In this document: in pieces, positions 1-5,358 of the stretch | Layout of the letters: the number at the start of each line of letters is the position of its first letter | Position numbering within the stretch: position 1 is the first letter of the stretch | Source of the DNA: a bacterium | GTDB taxonomy: Bacteria > Bacteroidota > Ignavibacteria > Kapaibacteriales > UBA2268 | NCBI GenBank assembly: GCA_030426865.1 | Contig: JAUHXN010000061.1 | Coordinates: forward strand, 1-11,745 | Length of the DNA stretch: 11,745 nt | Direction: 5' to 3' | The notes under the pieces: model-generated | Seen by the model: the letters and a program-made list of their open reading frames with translations, nothing else | What the model was told of the DNA's origin: nothing | Database searches by the model: none | Made by a program: the position numbers and the translations under genes

Positions 1-577
1 TTCCTGGCATTATGTTGGCTTCCCATAGCATACCATCTTTGAAATATTTCTTATGCTTTTTAGCAGAATTATAGAACCTTTCATAATCTAAAGGTGAGTC
101 AACTGAAAATACAGAATTAACCTTTAGACCATATTTCGATTTATTTCTTTCGCAATATTGTGCGTATTTTAAAGCTCTTGTACCACTTGATGAAATCCCT
201 CCAATAAATATATTTTGTTTTGGAATATTATAATTATTTATTGCTTCATTAATCATATTATCTAATAAAATCAGCCCTGAATCATCATAATAAAGCTCAG
301 GGAAATAATTAGAAGTGACTGTATAAAGAATTGCCAATCCATTATCTAAAGCTAAATCTCTCCACTTATAATGTGAAGTATTCTTAGCTTCATACTTGGG
401 TAATTTACTATAGTCGCGAACTACAAGACCTTTTATTTCTTTTTGATTAGGAAGTATTATAAGTGAGCAATTATAACTAGAATCACTTGGGTTGTAGTAA
501 TTATACTCGAAATTATGAGCGTATATAGAAGATGTAGTGATTATAATTAAAAAATATATTTGTAATTGTTTTGTCAT
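1..577 (-). CDS. Exported alpha/beta-hydrolase-like protein (partial, C-terminus beyond left edge)
   Basis: The frame is open from an ATG at 577 to the window edge, giving 192 residues of a longer protein. Residues 1-20 form a signal peptide (short basic start, hydrophobic run LQIYFLIIITT, likely cut after SIYA), so the product is probably periplasmic or secreted. Residues 123-132 read IFIGGISSSG, which resembles the nucleophile elbow of esterase/peptidase-type alpha/beta-hydrolases (usually GGFSSGG); Ser129 would be the nucleophile. The usual Gly at the fifth position of GxSxG is Ser here, followed by Gly. A conserved-looking SVDSPLD stretch follows at about 158-164. The acid and His of the triad would lie in the missing part. 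It starts 20 nt after the stop of the upstream hydrolase, so the two probably share a transcript. Substrate unknown; the hydrolase assignment rests on the elbow and its spacing. Confidence 0.7.
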   Translation of the reverse strand, partial: MTKQLQIYFLIIITTSSIYAHNFEYNYYNPSDSSYNCSLIILPNQKEIKGLVVRDYSKLPKYEAKNTSHYKWRDLALDNGLAILYTVTSNYFPELYYDDSGLILLDNMINEAINNYNIPKQNIFIGGISSSGTRALKYAQYCERNKSKYGLKVNSVFSVDSPLDYERFYNSAKKHKKYFKDGMLWEANIMPG

Positions 578-597
578 GATAAATAAATTTCGATTTA

Positions 598-1581
598 TTA
601 ATTTTTATAAGATTCTAGACTTTCAGAAATTTCAATAATAACATTCTGTAATTTTTCAGGTTCTGTATTGAAAACAGTATGACCCGAGTCTGTAAACCAA
701 TAGAATTTTTTAATTTCTGCTTCTAAGTAATTGAAGTACTTTTTCGTTAGAAGATGAATTTCTTGTTTATCACCATTTCCTTCAATAAAAAATACTGGAC
801 ATTTTAATACTGATACTTTTTCAAATAGATTCTTTTTTGAGGCTTCAAGTACTAATGGGAACCATATTTTCATCCACTTATAATAGATCTCTCTAAAATC
901 TTCTTTCGATGCAAATTCCTCACCATTATGAATAAATAACCATTTTTGTTGGAGGTATAAATCATTTTGTTCTTCCAAAGGTATTTTTATTGTTTCTAAT
1001 TCAGATATCGCTAAAGAATCATTTTTACTCTTTGCCCATGACTTTAACATTGATACTGTTAATCTTGTATTCTCATGTTGGTTAATAACTGGACTTATTG
1101 GGATAAAAGCGTGAATCAAATCTGGGTACATAGAAACAAAAGGGAATGCTATTTCTGACCCCCAAGAATGGGAAACCAAATAGATTTTCCTCTTACTATA
1201 TTTTTCTAATAGAAAAGAGACTATTTCGTAGGTATCACTAATTAATAAATCTAATGATAAATCTACATTACCACTATTTAGCTCCTCCGTTTTACCAGAT
1301 TTCCTTTGATCCCAATGAACAACAATAAACTTTTTAACTAATTCATCATTAAACGTATTTGCACTTCCTATTAAAGACCTTCCAGGTCCTCCATGGATAA
1401 AAAGTAGAATTGGACTAGCTTTATTATAATATTTCGAATTTACATATTGGTTTATCCCGCCTATCCTAACTATCTCCGAAGTATCCGTCATAGTTTCGCT
1501 GTCACACAATCCAATGTGAATATTGAAAGATAAGAGAAAGAGTGTAAAAAATGTTCTAATTATTTTTGTTTTAAAATTCAT
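598..1581 (-). CDS. Exported alpha/beta-hydrolase, prolyl iminopeptidase-like
   Basis: This is an alpha/beta-hydrolase of the prolyl iminopeptidase (S33-like) type. Numbered from an upstream ATG at 1620, the motifs are the oxyanion-loop HGGPG at 76-80, HWDQRKSGKT at about 102-111 (family form DQRGxGxS), the nucleophile elbow SHSWG with Ser152, an acid candidate Asp284 in GNGD, and His314 in SGH. The triad looks complete. I prefer the start at 1581 (residue 14, MNFKTK), because it opens directly into a signal peptide (IIRTFFTLFLLSFNI, ending near GLC); the upstream start adds 13 unrelated residues. Leu before the Cys argues against a lipobox. Neither start has a strong Shine-Dalgarno. An exported member may cleave peptides or small esters in the periplasm rather than do cytoplasmic dipeptide turnover. 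The second hydrolase lies 20 nt downstream. Family confidence is high; the substrate is unknown. Confidence 0.88.
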   Translation of the reverse strand: MNFKTKIIRTFFTLFLLSFNIHIGLCDSETMTDTSEIVRIGGINQYVNSKYYNKASPILLFIHGGPGRSLIGSANTFNDELVKKFIVVHWDQRKSGKTEELNSGNVDLSLDLLISDTYEIVSFLLEKYSKRKIYLVSHSWGSEIAFPFVSMYPDLIHAFIPISPVINQHENTRLTVSMLKSWAKSKNDSLAISELETIKIPLEEQNDLYLQQKWLFIHNGEEFASKEDFREIYYKWMKIWFPLVLEASKKNLFEKVSVLKCPVFFIEGNGDKQEIHLLTKKYFNYLEAEIKKFYWFTDSGHTVFNTEPEKLQNVIIEISESLESYKN

Positions 1582-1633
1582 TAAGTCGGTATTTGGATGT
1601 ATATTCAATGTTAAATACAATCTTAAATAAAAA

Positions 1634-1645
1634 AAGTTGCAACTT
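1634..1645. promoter_or_regulatory. 12-bp perfect palindrome in divergent spacer (candidate operator)
   Basis: AAGTTGCAACTT is a perfect palindrome in the spacer between the divergent hydrolase and lipocalin genes. It sits 29 nt upstream of the lipocalin ATG and 16 nt upstream of its GGAG. The position and symmetry suit a dimeric repressor, but no regulator gene lies nearby. A perfect 12-mer can arise by chance in AT-rich DNA, so the call is tentative. Confidence 0.3.
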
Positions 1646-1674
1646 CAATCTAAAATAATTGGAGTATAATAAAA

Positions 1675-2094
1675 ATGAACCAATTCCAAGGCACTTACGA
1701 GCTAATAGAAAAATATAGTATCCGAGTAGATGGCTCCAAAATACACCCGTGGGGAGAAGATGTAAAAGGTATGATAATATATACCGACATACATGTTTCA
1801 GCTCAGTTGGGTGTAAAAAAGCGAAAAACTTTAACTGATTTTAATTTTAGAAATGCTACTGAGCAAGAAGCACAAGAAGCATTCACCACTTATATAGCTT
1901 ACTTCGGGACTTACGAAGTCAAGGATGGTTACGTTATTCATAATGTTCTACAGAGTTTATTCCCTAATTGGATAGGCCATAAAGTAAAGCGCTACTACCG
2001 ATTCGAAGGGGATTTTCTTCACTTAGAAGCTAAAGAAATAGCAAAAACTACAGGTTTAGATAAAACAGTGTTAGTATGGAGACGGTTGTCATAA
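1675..2094 (+). CDS. Lipocalin-like domain protein
   Basis: The 139-residue protein matches the small lipocalin-like family (Pfam Lipocalin_5 type). It opens with FQGTYELIEKYS, the usual GTW.L.S start of the barrel, followed by IHPWGEDVKGMIIYT, which corresponds to the family's P.G.dp.G.L.Yt strand. Residues about 90-110 read YIAYFGTYEVKDGYVIHNV, and then SLFPNWIGHKVKRYYRFEGD, the family's hallmark H..v.slfPnw.G....R.. region. There is no signal peptide, so it is likely cytoplasmic. Members are single-domain proteins of about 130-150 residues, so it is full length. Ligand and reaction are not established; several relatives occur beside small-molecule enzymes. A GGAG lies 10 nt before the ATG. 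The pirin gene follows after 66 nt on the same strand with no terminator between, suggesting co-transcription. Confidence 0.85.
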   Translation: MNQFQGTYELIEKYSIRVDGSKIHPWGEDVKGMIIYTDIHVSAQLGVKKRKTLTDFNFRNATEQEAQEAFTTYIAYFGTYEVKDGYVIHNVLQSLFPNWIGHKVKRYYRFEGDFLHLEAKEIAKTTGLDKTVLVWRRLS

Positions 2095-2160
2095 CAACTA
2101 AAATATGAATATAATAGCATCGTCTTAGCAAAGACAAAATTTGTTACACTGGAGTTAGTT

Positions 2161-2922
2161 ATGGGAATAGAAAAGTACAGCAAAGCAGAGCAGGGTTATG
2201 GCGAGTTCAACGGTGGGGCGATAGTCGAAAACAAACCGATTGGCTTTCCTCAAAATGGAGGTGGCGGTAGTCATCCATATTCAAACCTATTTTATTGGGC
2301 GAAAGCTGATACTGTAAACGGCAGTACAATAGGTGAACATCCGCATCAAGCATTCGAGATATTATCATTCGTATTGGAAGGTGATATAGAGCATTATGAC
2401 AATCACAACAATAAGTGGTTCCCACTGAGTAAAGGCGATGTGCAGGTTATAAAATCCGGAAGTGGAATATATCACGCTGAGAAAATGAACCCTGGAGCTA
2501 GTATATTTCAGATATGGTTTAATCCTGACATTCAGGTAACGCTCAAAAATAAAGCTGAGTATTCAGACTATAAAAAAAGCGTTTTCACTGTAGTAGAGAA
2601 TGATAGCTATTCTACTAAGATTATGATTGGGAATAATTCACCCATCGAATTAGTAAGTGAGGGCGTAGAAATACAAGAGATTACAGCTAAATCAGATTTC
2701 GAATTAGAATTGAACTCTGATAGATATCATTCATTCTACGTGCTATCAGGTGAGGCTAAGTTGAATGGGTTAAAAATAGTTCAGGACGATTTTATAAAGA
2801 TTAGTGACGAAGGAAAAGCAAGCTTTACTAATCAAAGTGGTTTAAAATTGTTTTATATTTCAAACCCTAAAGAATTGACACATAGAACATATTACGAAAG
2901 TAATTTGAGTAGATATCAGTAA
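2161..2922 (+). CDS. Pirin family protein
   Basis: This is a two-domain cupin-fold pirin of 253 residues, a normal length for bacterial members. The N-terminal metal site is intact: HPH at 60-62 (His60, His62), then FEILSFVLEGDIEHYDN, and KSGSGIYHAE with His105 and Glu107. These correspond to the two His, third His and Glu that bind iron in characterised pirins. GDVQVI before the third His is also typical. The C-terminal half (about 150-253) is a more divergent second cupin, ending YFIxNP-like at FYISNPKELTHRTYYES. Some bacterial pirins have quercetinase activity or modulate enzymes; this one's role cannot be inferred. A GGAG lies 6 nt before the ATG, so the start is well supported. It follows the lipocalin-like gene and is closed by an intrinsic terminator about 30 nt after its stop. 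Confidence 0.9.
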   Translation: MGIEKYSKAEQGYGEFNGGAIVENKPIGFPQNGGGGSHPYSNLFYWAKADTVNGSTIGEHPHQAFEILSFVLEGDIEHYDNHNNKWFPLSKGDVQVIKSGSGIYHAEKMNPGASIFQIWFNPDIQVTLKNKAEYSDYKKSVFTVVENDSYSTKIMIGNNSPIELVSEGVEIQEITAKSDFELELNSDRYHSFYVLSGEAKLNGLKIVQDDFIKISDEGKASFTNQSGLKLFYISNPKELTHRTYYESNLSRYQ

Positions 2923-2952
2923 TTATTAGCTTTTACAATTATTTTTTTATCT

Positions 2953-2985
2953 AGCCCTTCCGATTTAGTTCAGAAGGGCTTTTTG
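2953..2985 (+). terminator. Rho-independent terminator after the pirin gene
   Basis: AGCCCTTC (2953-2960) pairs perfectly with GAAGGGCT (2973-2980) around a 12-nt loop, followed directly by four further T residues. The T tract is only on the plus-strand side, so it ends the lipocalin-pirin transcript and is not bidirectional. Confidence 0.85.
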
Positions 2986-3000
2986 TTATTATGGTTGTTG

Positions 3001-3058
3001 AAATTCCCCTTTTTCCAAAAGGGGTGGCTCCCGCTATAAGCGGGAGACGGGGTATTTA
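3001..3058 (+). repeat. Double-hairpin repeat, left copy
   Basis: Hairpin A is CCCCTTTT (3006-3013), loop TCC, AAAAGGGG (3017-3024), a perfect 8-bp stem. Hairpin B is CTCCCGCT (3028-3035), loop ATA, AGCGGGAG (3039-3046), also a perfect 8-bp stem. The end motif ACGGGGTATTTA follows (3047-3058). The outer AAATTCCCC and inner GGGGTATTT can also pair (8 of 9 positions), giving an alternative fold that closes the whole repeat. No T tract follows, so it does not look like a terminator. Confidence 0.75.
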
Positions 3059-3452
3059 CATATCCACAAAATTTGTTATTATATGATTCTTTAAATCCCG
3101 GATTACATTATCCAGATTATACTTTAGATCCAAATCAGAATATCTTATAACTTTTAAACCAAGACTTTTTAAATATTTGTTTCTAATCTCTTCATCTTCC
3201 AATTTTTCATTGTGACAAACACCATCTATTTCAATTACAATCCCAAGTTTTTTAATATAAAAATCAACTATGTAATTTCCTATTATCTTCTGTCTGTCGA
3301 AGTCTAGATCAAGTATTTTCTTTCGTTTAACTTCATTCCAAAAATAGTACTTCTGACAAAATACTCTATTTACGAAGCTCCTTTGCTCTTTGTTTTAGTT
3401 GAGGGTTTGAAGGTAGATTTACTATTTTTTGTTTGAATCTATAGCTGCTCAT
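3056..3452 (-). pseudogene. DUF559 endonuclease domain gene, disrupted (nonsense codon plus frameshift)
   Basis: Read from ATG 3452 with one base removed, this gives a 131-residue protein, near the usual length for DUF559 (a Vsr-like, PD-(D/E)XK-fold endonuclease family). Recognisable parts are NPQLKQRAKELRK (16-28), LSEVLFWNEVK (32-42), YIVDF with Asp63, IVIEIDGVCHNE with Glu74, Asp76 and His80, and LGLKVIRYSD (97-106), the typical end of the domain. The VDF and EIDG acidic residues are the expected catalytic positions and are intact. Two lesions block expression: TAG at codon 29 (3366-3368), one substitution away from Gln or Lys, and one extra T in a five-T run (3340-3344 on the complement) between LF and WNE. 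No in-frame ATG follows the lesions until near the C-terminus. Its TAA (3056-3058) lies inside the left hairpin repeat, and its start is 22 nt from the right repeat. Confidence 0.85.
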
Positions 3453-3464
3453 ATTGTATTGGTT

Positions 3465-3877
3465 TTAATAATTTAACACCCCGTCCTGCTTCGCAGTCCA
3501 CCCCTCTTTTAAAAAAGAGGGGAATCGCTCCTTCTCCATACCATTGAAGCCATAGCGGTAGTCATCGCCTGCGTTGTAGGTTGCGTTGGTGCCGTACGAC
3601 TTGCCGTAGGGGGGTACATATTGCTAATGTTCTTGATGTCTGCGAAGTACTTCCAAAAGTTCATAGAACCTGAGGTATAAGTTGGGACTGGGTCTTTCAC
3701 ATCGCTTATCACTGTTCTTACGTTTCCTAAGTGGTCCTTAATTTCATATCTACGGAAATCTGGTATTCTTTGTTGCGTTTGGTAAGTACCACCTACACCA
3801 TTCATTAAAAGTGTGTCTCTCATCAGTGTTGGTGGTGGGCTAGCACCGTAGTCGTTTAGGGCATACATGAACTCCAA
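3465..3877 (-). pseudogene. Rhs/YD-repeat core C-terminal fragment, frameshifted and tipless
   Basis: The frame from ATG 3877 reads through FRRYEIKDHLGNVRTVISD, the conserved end of Rhs/YD-repeat proteins in Bacteroidota, and WKYFADIKNISNMYP. It then shifts frame in a six-C run (3609-3614 on the complement). In the corrected frame it continues YGKSYGTNATYNAGDDYRY-GFNGMEKE, the classic motif just before the variable toxin tip. The uncorrected frame stops near 3509 with a meaningless Ser/Thr/Pro-rich tail; the corrected frame runs through the inverted repeat to a TAA at 3465-3467. The thousands of residues of YD repeats normally upstream are absent, since a membrane-protein gene ends 5 nt before this ATG. 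No toxin tip follows. This is a remnant or orphan core segment of the kind used as recombination homology between Rhs tips, and is probably not expressed. Confidence 0.82.
3474..3525 (-). repeat. Double-hairpin repeat, right copy (inverted)
   Basis: Read on the minus strand it has the same order as the left copy: ATTCCCC, a 10-bp hairpin CCCCTCTTTT/AAAAGAGGGG (3501-3522), TGG, a short hairpin CTGC-GAA-GCAG (3486-3496), then GACGGGGTGTT. The second stem differs completely in sequence from that of the left copy yet still pairs. It contains GCGAAGC, a heptamer known to form an unusually stable single-stranded DNA mini-hairpin. The outer end starts 2 nt after the final codon of the Rhs core motif. 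Confidence 0.75.
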
Positions 3878-3882
3878 GACAA

Positions 3883-4281
3883 TTATCCTAGTAACCCACT
3901 AGGTGTAATTAAATTTAAAATATTGGCGATGATAACTAAAATATAAAATAAGAATATAAGAATGTTTATCCAATATATAATAGTAAATTTACTAGCCAGT
4001 TTCTTAAACTTCTTAAACTTCTTAAGAAGATGAAGATTAAAAAAGAATTTGAGAATAAAAGTAATTAAGACAAATGGTCTTACTTTTTCAGTTATTTGTC
4101 TAAAAAGAACCATTTCATATCGCTTAATTGAATTAATATCCTCTAAAAAAAAATTAGGATACCCAAATAAGAGATAAAACAAATCATAGGAATGAAATGT
4201 TGTTATTAGTAATAAAATATTTATACTTTGTAGTATATATATTTTATTAAAGTTTTTAGGAACTTCTTCTGATTTTACCAT
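3883..4281 (-). CDS. Small integral membrane protein, three predicted helices, unknown function
   Basis: I do not recognise the family of this 132-residue protein. Hydrophobic segments lie at about 15-40, 68-84 and 100-125. A strongly basic stretch follows the second helix, LKKFKKFKKLASKF (86-99), probably on the cytoplasmic face. There is no catalytic motif and no cleavable signal peptide. A GGGG lies about 11 nt before the ATG at 4281. It starts 26 nt after the 39-residue ORF and ends 5 nt before the Rhs core fragment. Small genes lying between a toxin tip and the next orphan Rhs core are typically immunity genes, and a membrane protein could protect against a membrane-acting toxin. That role is inferred from position only. 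Confidence 0.6.
   Translation of the reverse strand: MVKSEEVPKNFNKIYILQSINILLLITTFHSYDLFYLLFGYPNFFLEDINSIKRYEMVLFRQITEKVRPFVLITFILKFFFNLHLLKKFKKFKKLASKFTIIYWINILIFLFYILVIIANILNLITPSGLLG
4001..4025. repeat. Short 9-bp tandem repeat inside the membrane-protein gene
   Basis: The unit TTCTTAAAC occurs 2.8 times in a row (4001-4009, 4010-4018, 4019-4025). On the coding strand it encodes the Lys-Lys-Phe, Lys-Lys-Phe, Lys-Lys-Leu run of the basic loop. The unit is a multiple of three, so copy changes would lengthen or shorten the loop without a frameshift. Confidence 0.7.
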
Positions 4282-4307
4282 ATATTAATTATCCCCTACT
4301 TTTAAGA

Positions 4308-4427
4308 TTAACAACTCATTTCTTCGCATTCTTTTTCAGTTAATGATTTACTATATATAGAAATATACTCCGTACTAGGGAAATCTTCTACATCTCTATT
4401 ATAATTATACCAGTCTAATATTTTCAT
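4308..4427 (-). CDS. 39-residue ORF, unknown function
   Basis: The ORF opens with MKILDWYNYNRDVEDFPSTE and closes with a Lys/Glu-rich tail ending EEMSC. It is acidic, soluble and without a signal peptide, and I know no family for it. An AAGG lies 8 nt before the ATG, and it is followed after 26 nt by the membrane-protein gene, so it sits as the first gene of a two-gene unit. It could be a real small protein, the truncated N-terminus of a longer immunity protein, or a chance ORF. The good ribosome site and codon use like its neighbours favour a real or recently real gene. Confidence 0.4.
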   Translation of the reverse strand: MKILDWYNYNRDVEDFPSTEYISIYSKSLTEKECEEMSC

Positions 4428-4473
4428 AATTATTACCTTATGATTTCCCAATTTTTATTATAAGTTACAACCT

Positions 4474-5253
4474 TCACTTTTCCTGTTCCCCCACCGAATC
4501 AACTAACATATTTAAGAATGGCAGACATTTGTCATAATTAAGTTCATAGTAGTTTACTCCCAAATTAATATTATCATAGTAATTCGATTGGTGTTCTTTG
4601 TAGTATTTCTCAGACTGAATGCCCCAAGCCATTTCGCCTATATTCTGAGCTAAAAACCATTTTTCGAGCAATCTTGCAGCTCTTCCATTTCCATCGGAGA
4701 AGGGATGAATATGAACAAACACCAAATGTATCATAGAAGCATGATAGAAAATTTCTTCAATTGTCAAGTCCGCTATAAGAAGCTCAGAAATATCATCGAA
4801 AAACTCGTGCATTTTAGCCGGTACAAACTCCGGTTCTAATGCCAAATAAACAAGCCCATCAGAATCGAAAACGCCCATCTTTTCATTTCTATATTCACCT
4901 TGTTTACTTTTGATTAGTAGGTTCTGAGATAGTAATCTATGAGCGGCAAGAAAATTGTCTTGATTGAGCTTATTTGATTTAGCATACTGATAAGCTGCCA
5001 CCAAATCATCAATCTCGTCCAGATCCTTATCTGGTTTAAATCTCTTTTTACTCAACTGCGAATTCATATAAGAGTTGAGGTCTATACTATTACCTTCTAT
5101 ATTAGACGAGAAAACCGCCGATGCTTGTATCCTATAACCCAAGTCAATATCGGTAGTGTTTGAATTTAATTCATTGATAATAGATTTCAAGTCTATACTT
5201 AGACATTTAGAATATTCATCAATATATTTTCTATTCGAAGGTATCATAAACAC
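4474..5253 (-). CDS. Fic-domain protein adenylyltransferase
   Basis: The 259-residue protein carries the complete Fic active-site motif HPFSDGNGR at 183-191, the HPFx(D/E)GNGR form typical of AMP transfer from ATP to a protein hydroxyl group. His183 is the catalytic base, Asp187 binds metal, and Asn189, Gly190 and Arg191 bind phosphates. The flap region precedes it, with EYRNEKMGVF at about 120-129 and LEPEFVPAKMHEFF at 139-152. An N-terminal inhibitory motif (S/T)xxxE(G/N) is present as SSNIEG (49-54), with Glu53 the likely blocker, so it looks like an autoinhibited class II Fic enzyme. There is no C-terminal winged-helix domain, which many longer relatives have. The target protein is unknown. 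It is divergent from the threonine dehydrogenase gene and heads the minus-strand accessory island. No separate antitoxin is needed given the internal motif. Confidence 0.92.
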   Translation of the reverse strand: MFMIPSNRKYIDEYSKCLSIDLKSIINELNSNTTDIDLGYRIQASAVFSSNIEGNSIDLNSYMNSQLSKKRFKPDKDLDEIDDLVAAYQYAKSNKLNQDNFLAAHRLLSQNLLIKSKQGEYRNEKMGVFDSDGLVYLALEPEFVPAKMHEFFDDISELLIADLTIEEIFYHASMIHLVFVHIHPFSDGNGRAARLLEKWFLAQNIGEMAWGIQSEKYYKEHQSNYYDNINLGVNYYELNYDKCLPFLNMLVDSVGEQEK

Positions 5254-5358
5254 AATATAAGTTTTTTATATCAAAACTTACTCACCAATTTGGCCTTATA
5301 TAATGCTAGGAATTAATTAAATTGCAAGATATAATTTAAACTAGGAAAAATTAATTTT
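5254..5358. promoter_or_regulatory. Divergent intergenic region between Fic and threonine dehydrogenase genes
   Basis: This 105-bp AT-rich spacer must carry start signals for both directions. Plus-strand TATAAT sequences occur at 5299-5304 and 5330-5335, but neither has a convincing -35 at the expected distance, and no clean Bacteroidota TTG/TAnnTTTG pair is visible. An AGGA at 5343-5346 lies 12 nt before the dehydrogenase ATG. Confidence 0.35.

Larger units (their letters stand above)
3001..3525. mobile_element. Candidate repeat-bounded element: inverted double-hairpin repeats around a DUF559 endonuclease remnant
   Basis: Two related GC-rich repeats (3001-3058 forward, 3474-3525 reverse) face inward and bracket a broken DUF559 gene, forming a compact unit of about 525 bp. 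Both repeats share ATTCCCC at the outer end, a first hairpin of CCCC/GGGG arms, TGG, a second hairpin of variable sequence, and ACGGGGT at the inner end. The gene's stop codon lies inside the left repeat, so gene and repeat behave as one unit. No target-site duplication is visible when the left flank (GTTGAA) is compared with the right flank (CGCTCC). From memory, similar GC-rich hairpin repeats recur in Bacteroidota intergenic regions, sometimes beside DUF559 genes. Mobility is inferred, not shown. Confidence 0.5.

Noticed and set aside
2207..2425. 72-residue minus-strand ORF inside the pirin gene
   Set aside because: It lies wholly antisense to a well-supported pirin coding region, and its Cys/His-rich translation resembles no family.
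3001..3058. Left hairpin repeat as a second transcription terminator
   Set aside because: The stems are strong but no T tract follows either one, and a clear terminator already sits at 2953-2985.
3001..3525. CRISPR array
   Set aside because: There are only two copies, they are inverted, and the space between them is a gene fragment; there are no regular spacers or cas genes.
3509..3608. Ser/Thr/Pro-rich C-terminal tail of the uncorrected Rhs-fragment frame
   Set aside because: It is produced by the frameshift in the C run; the alternative frame gives the conserved YRYGFNGMEKE motif, so this tail is not a real protein segment.
4018..4029. 12-bp palindrome CTTCTTAAGAAG as an operator
   Set aside because: It lies inside the membrane-protein gene and is a by-product of the Lys-codon tandem repeat.
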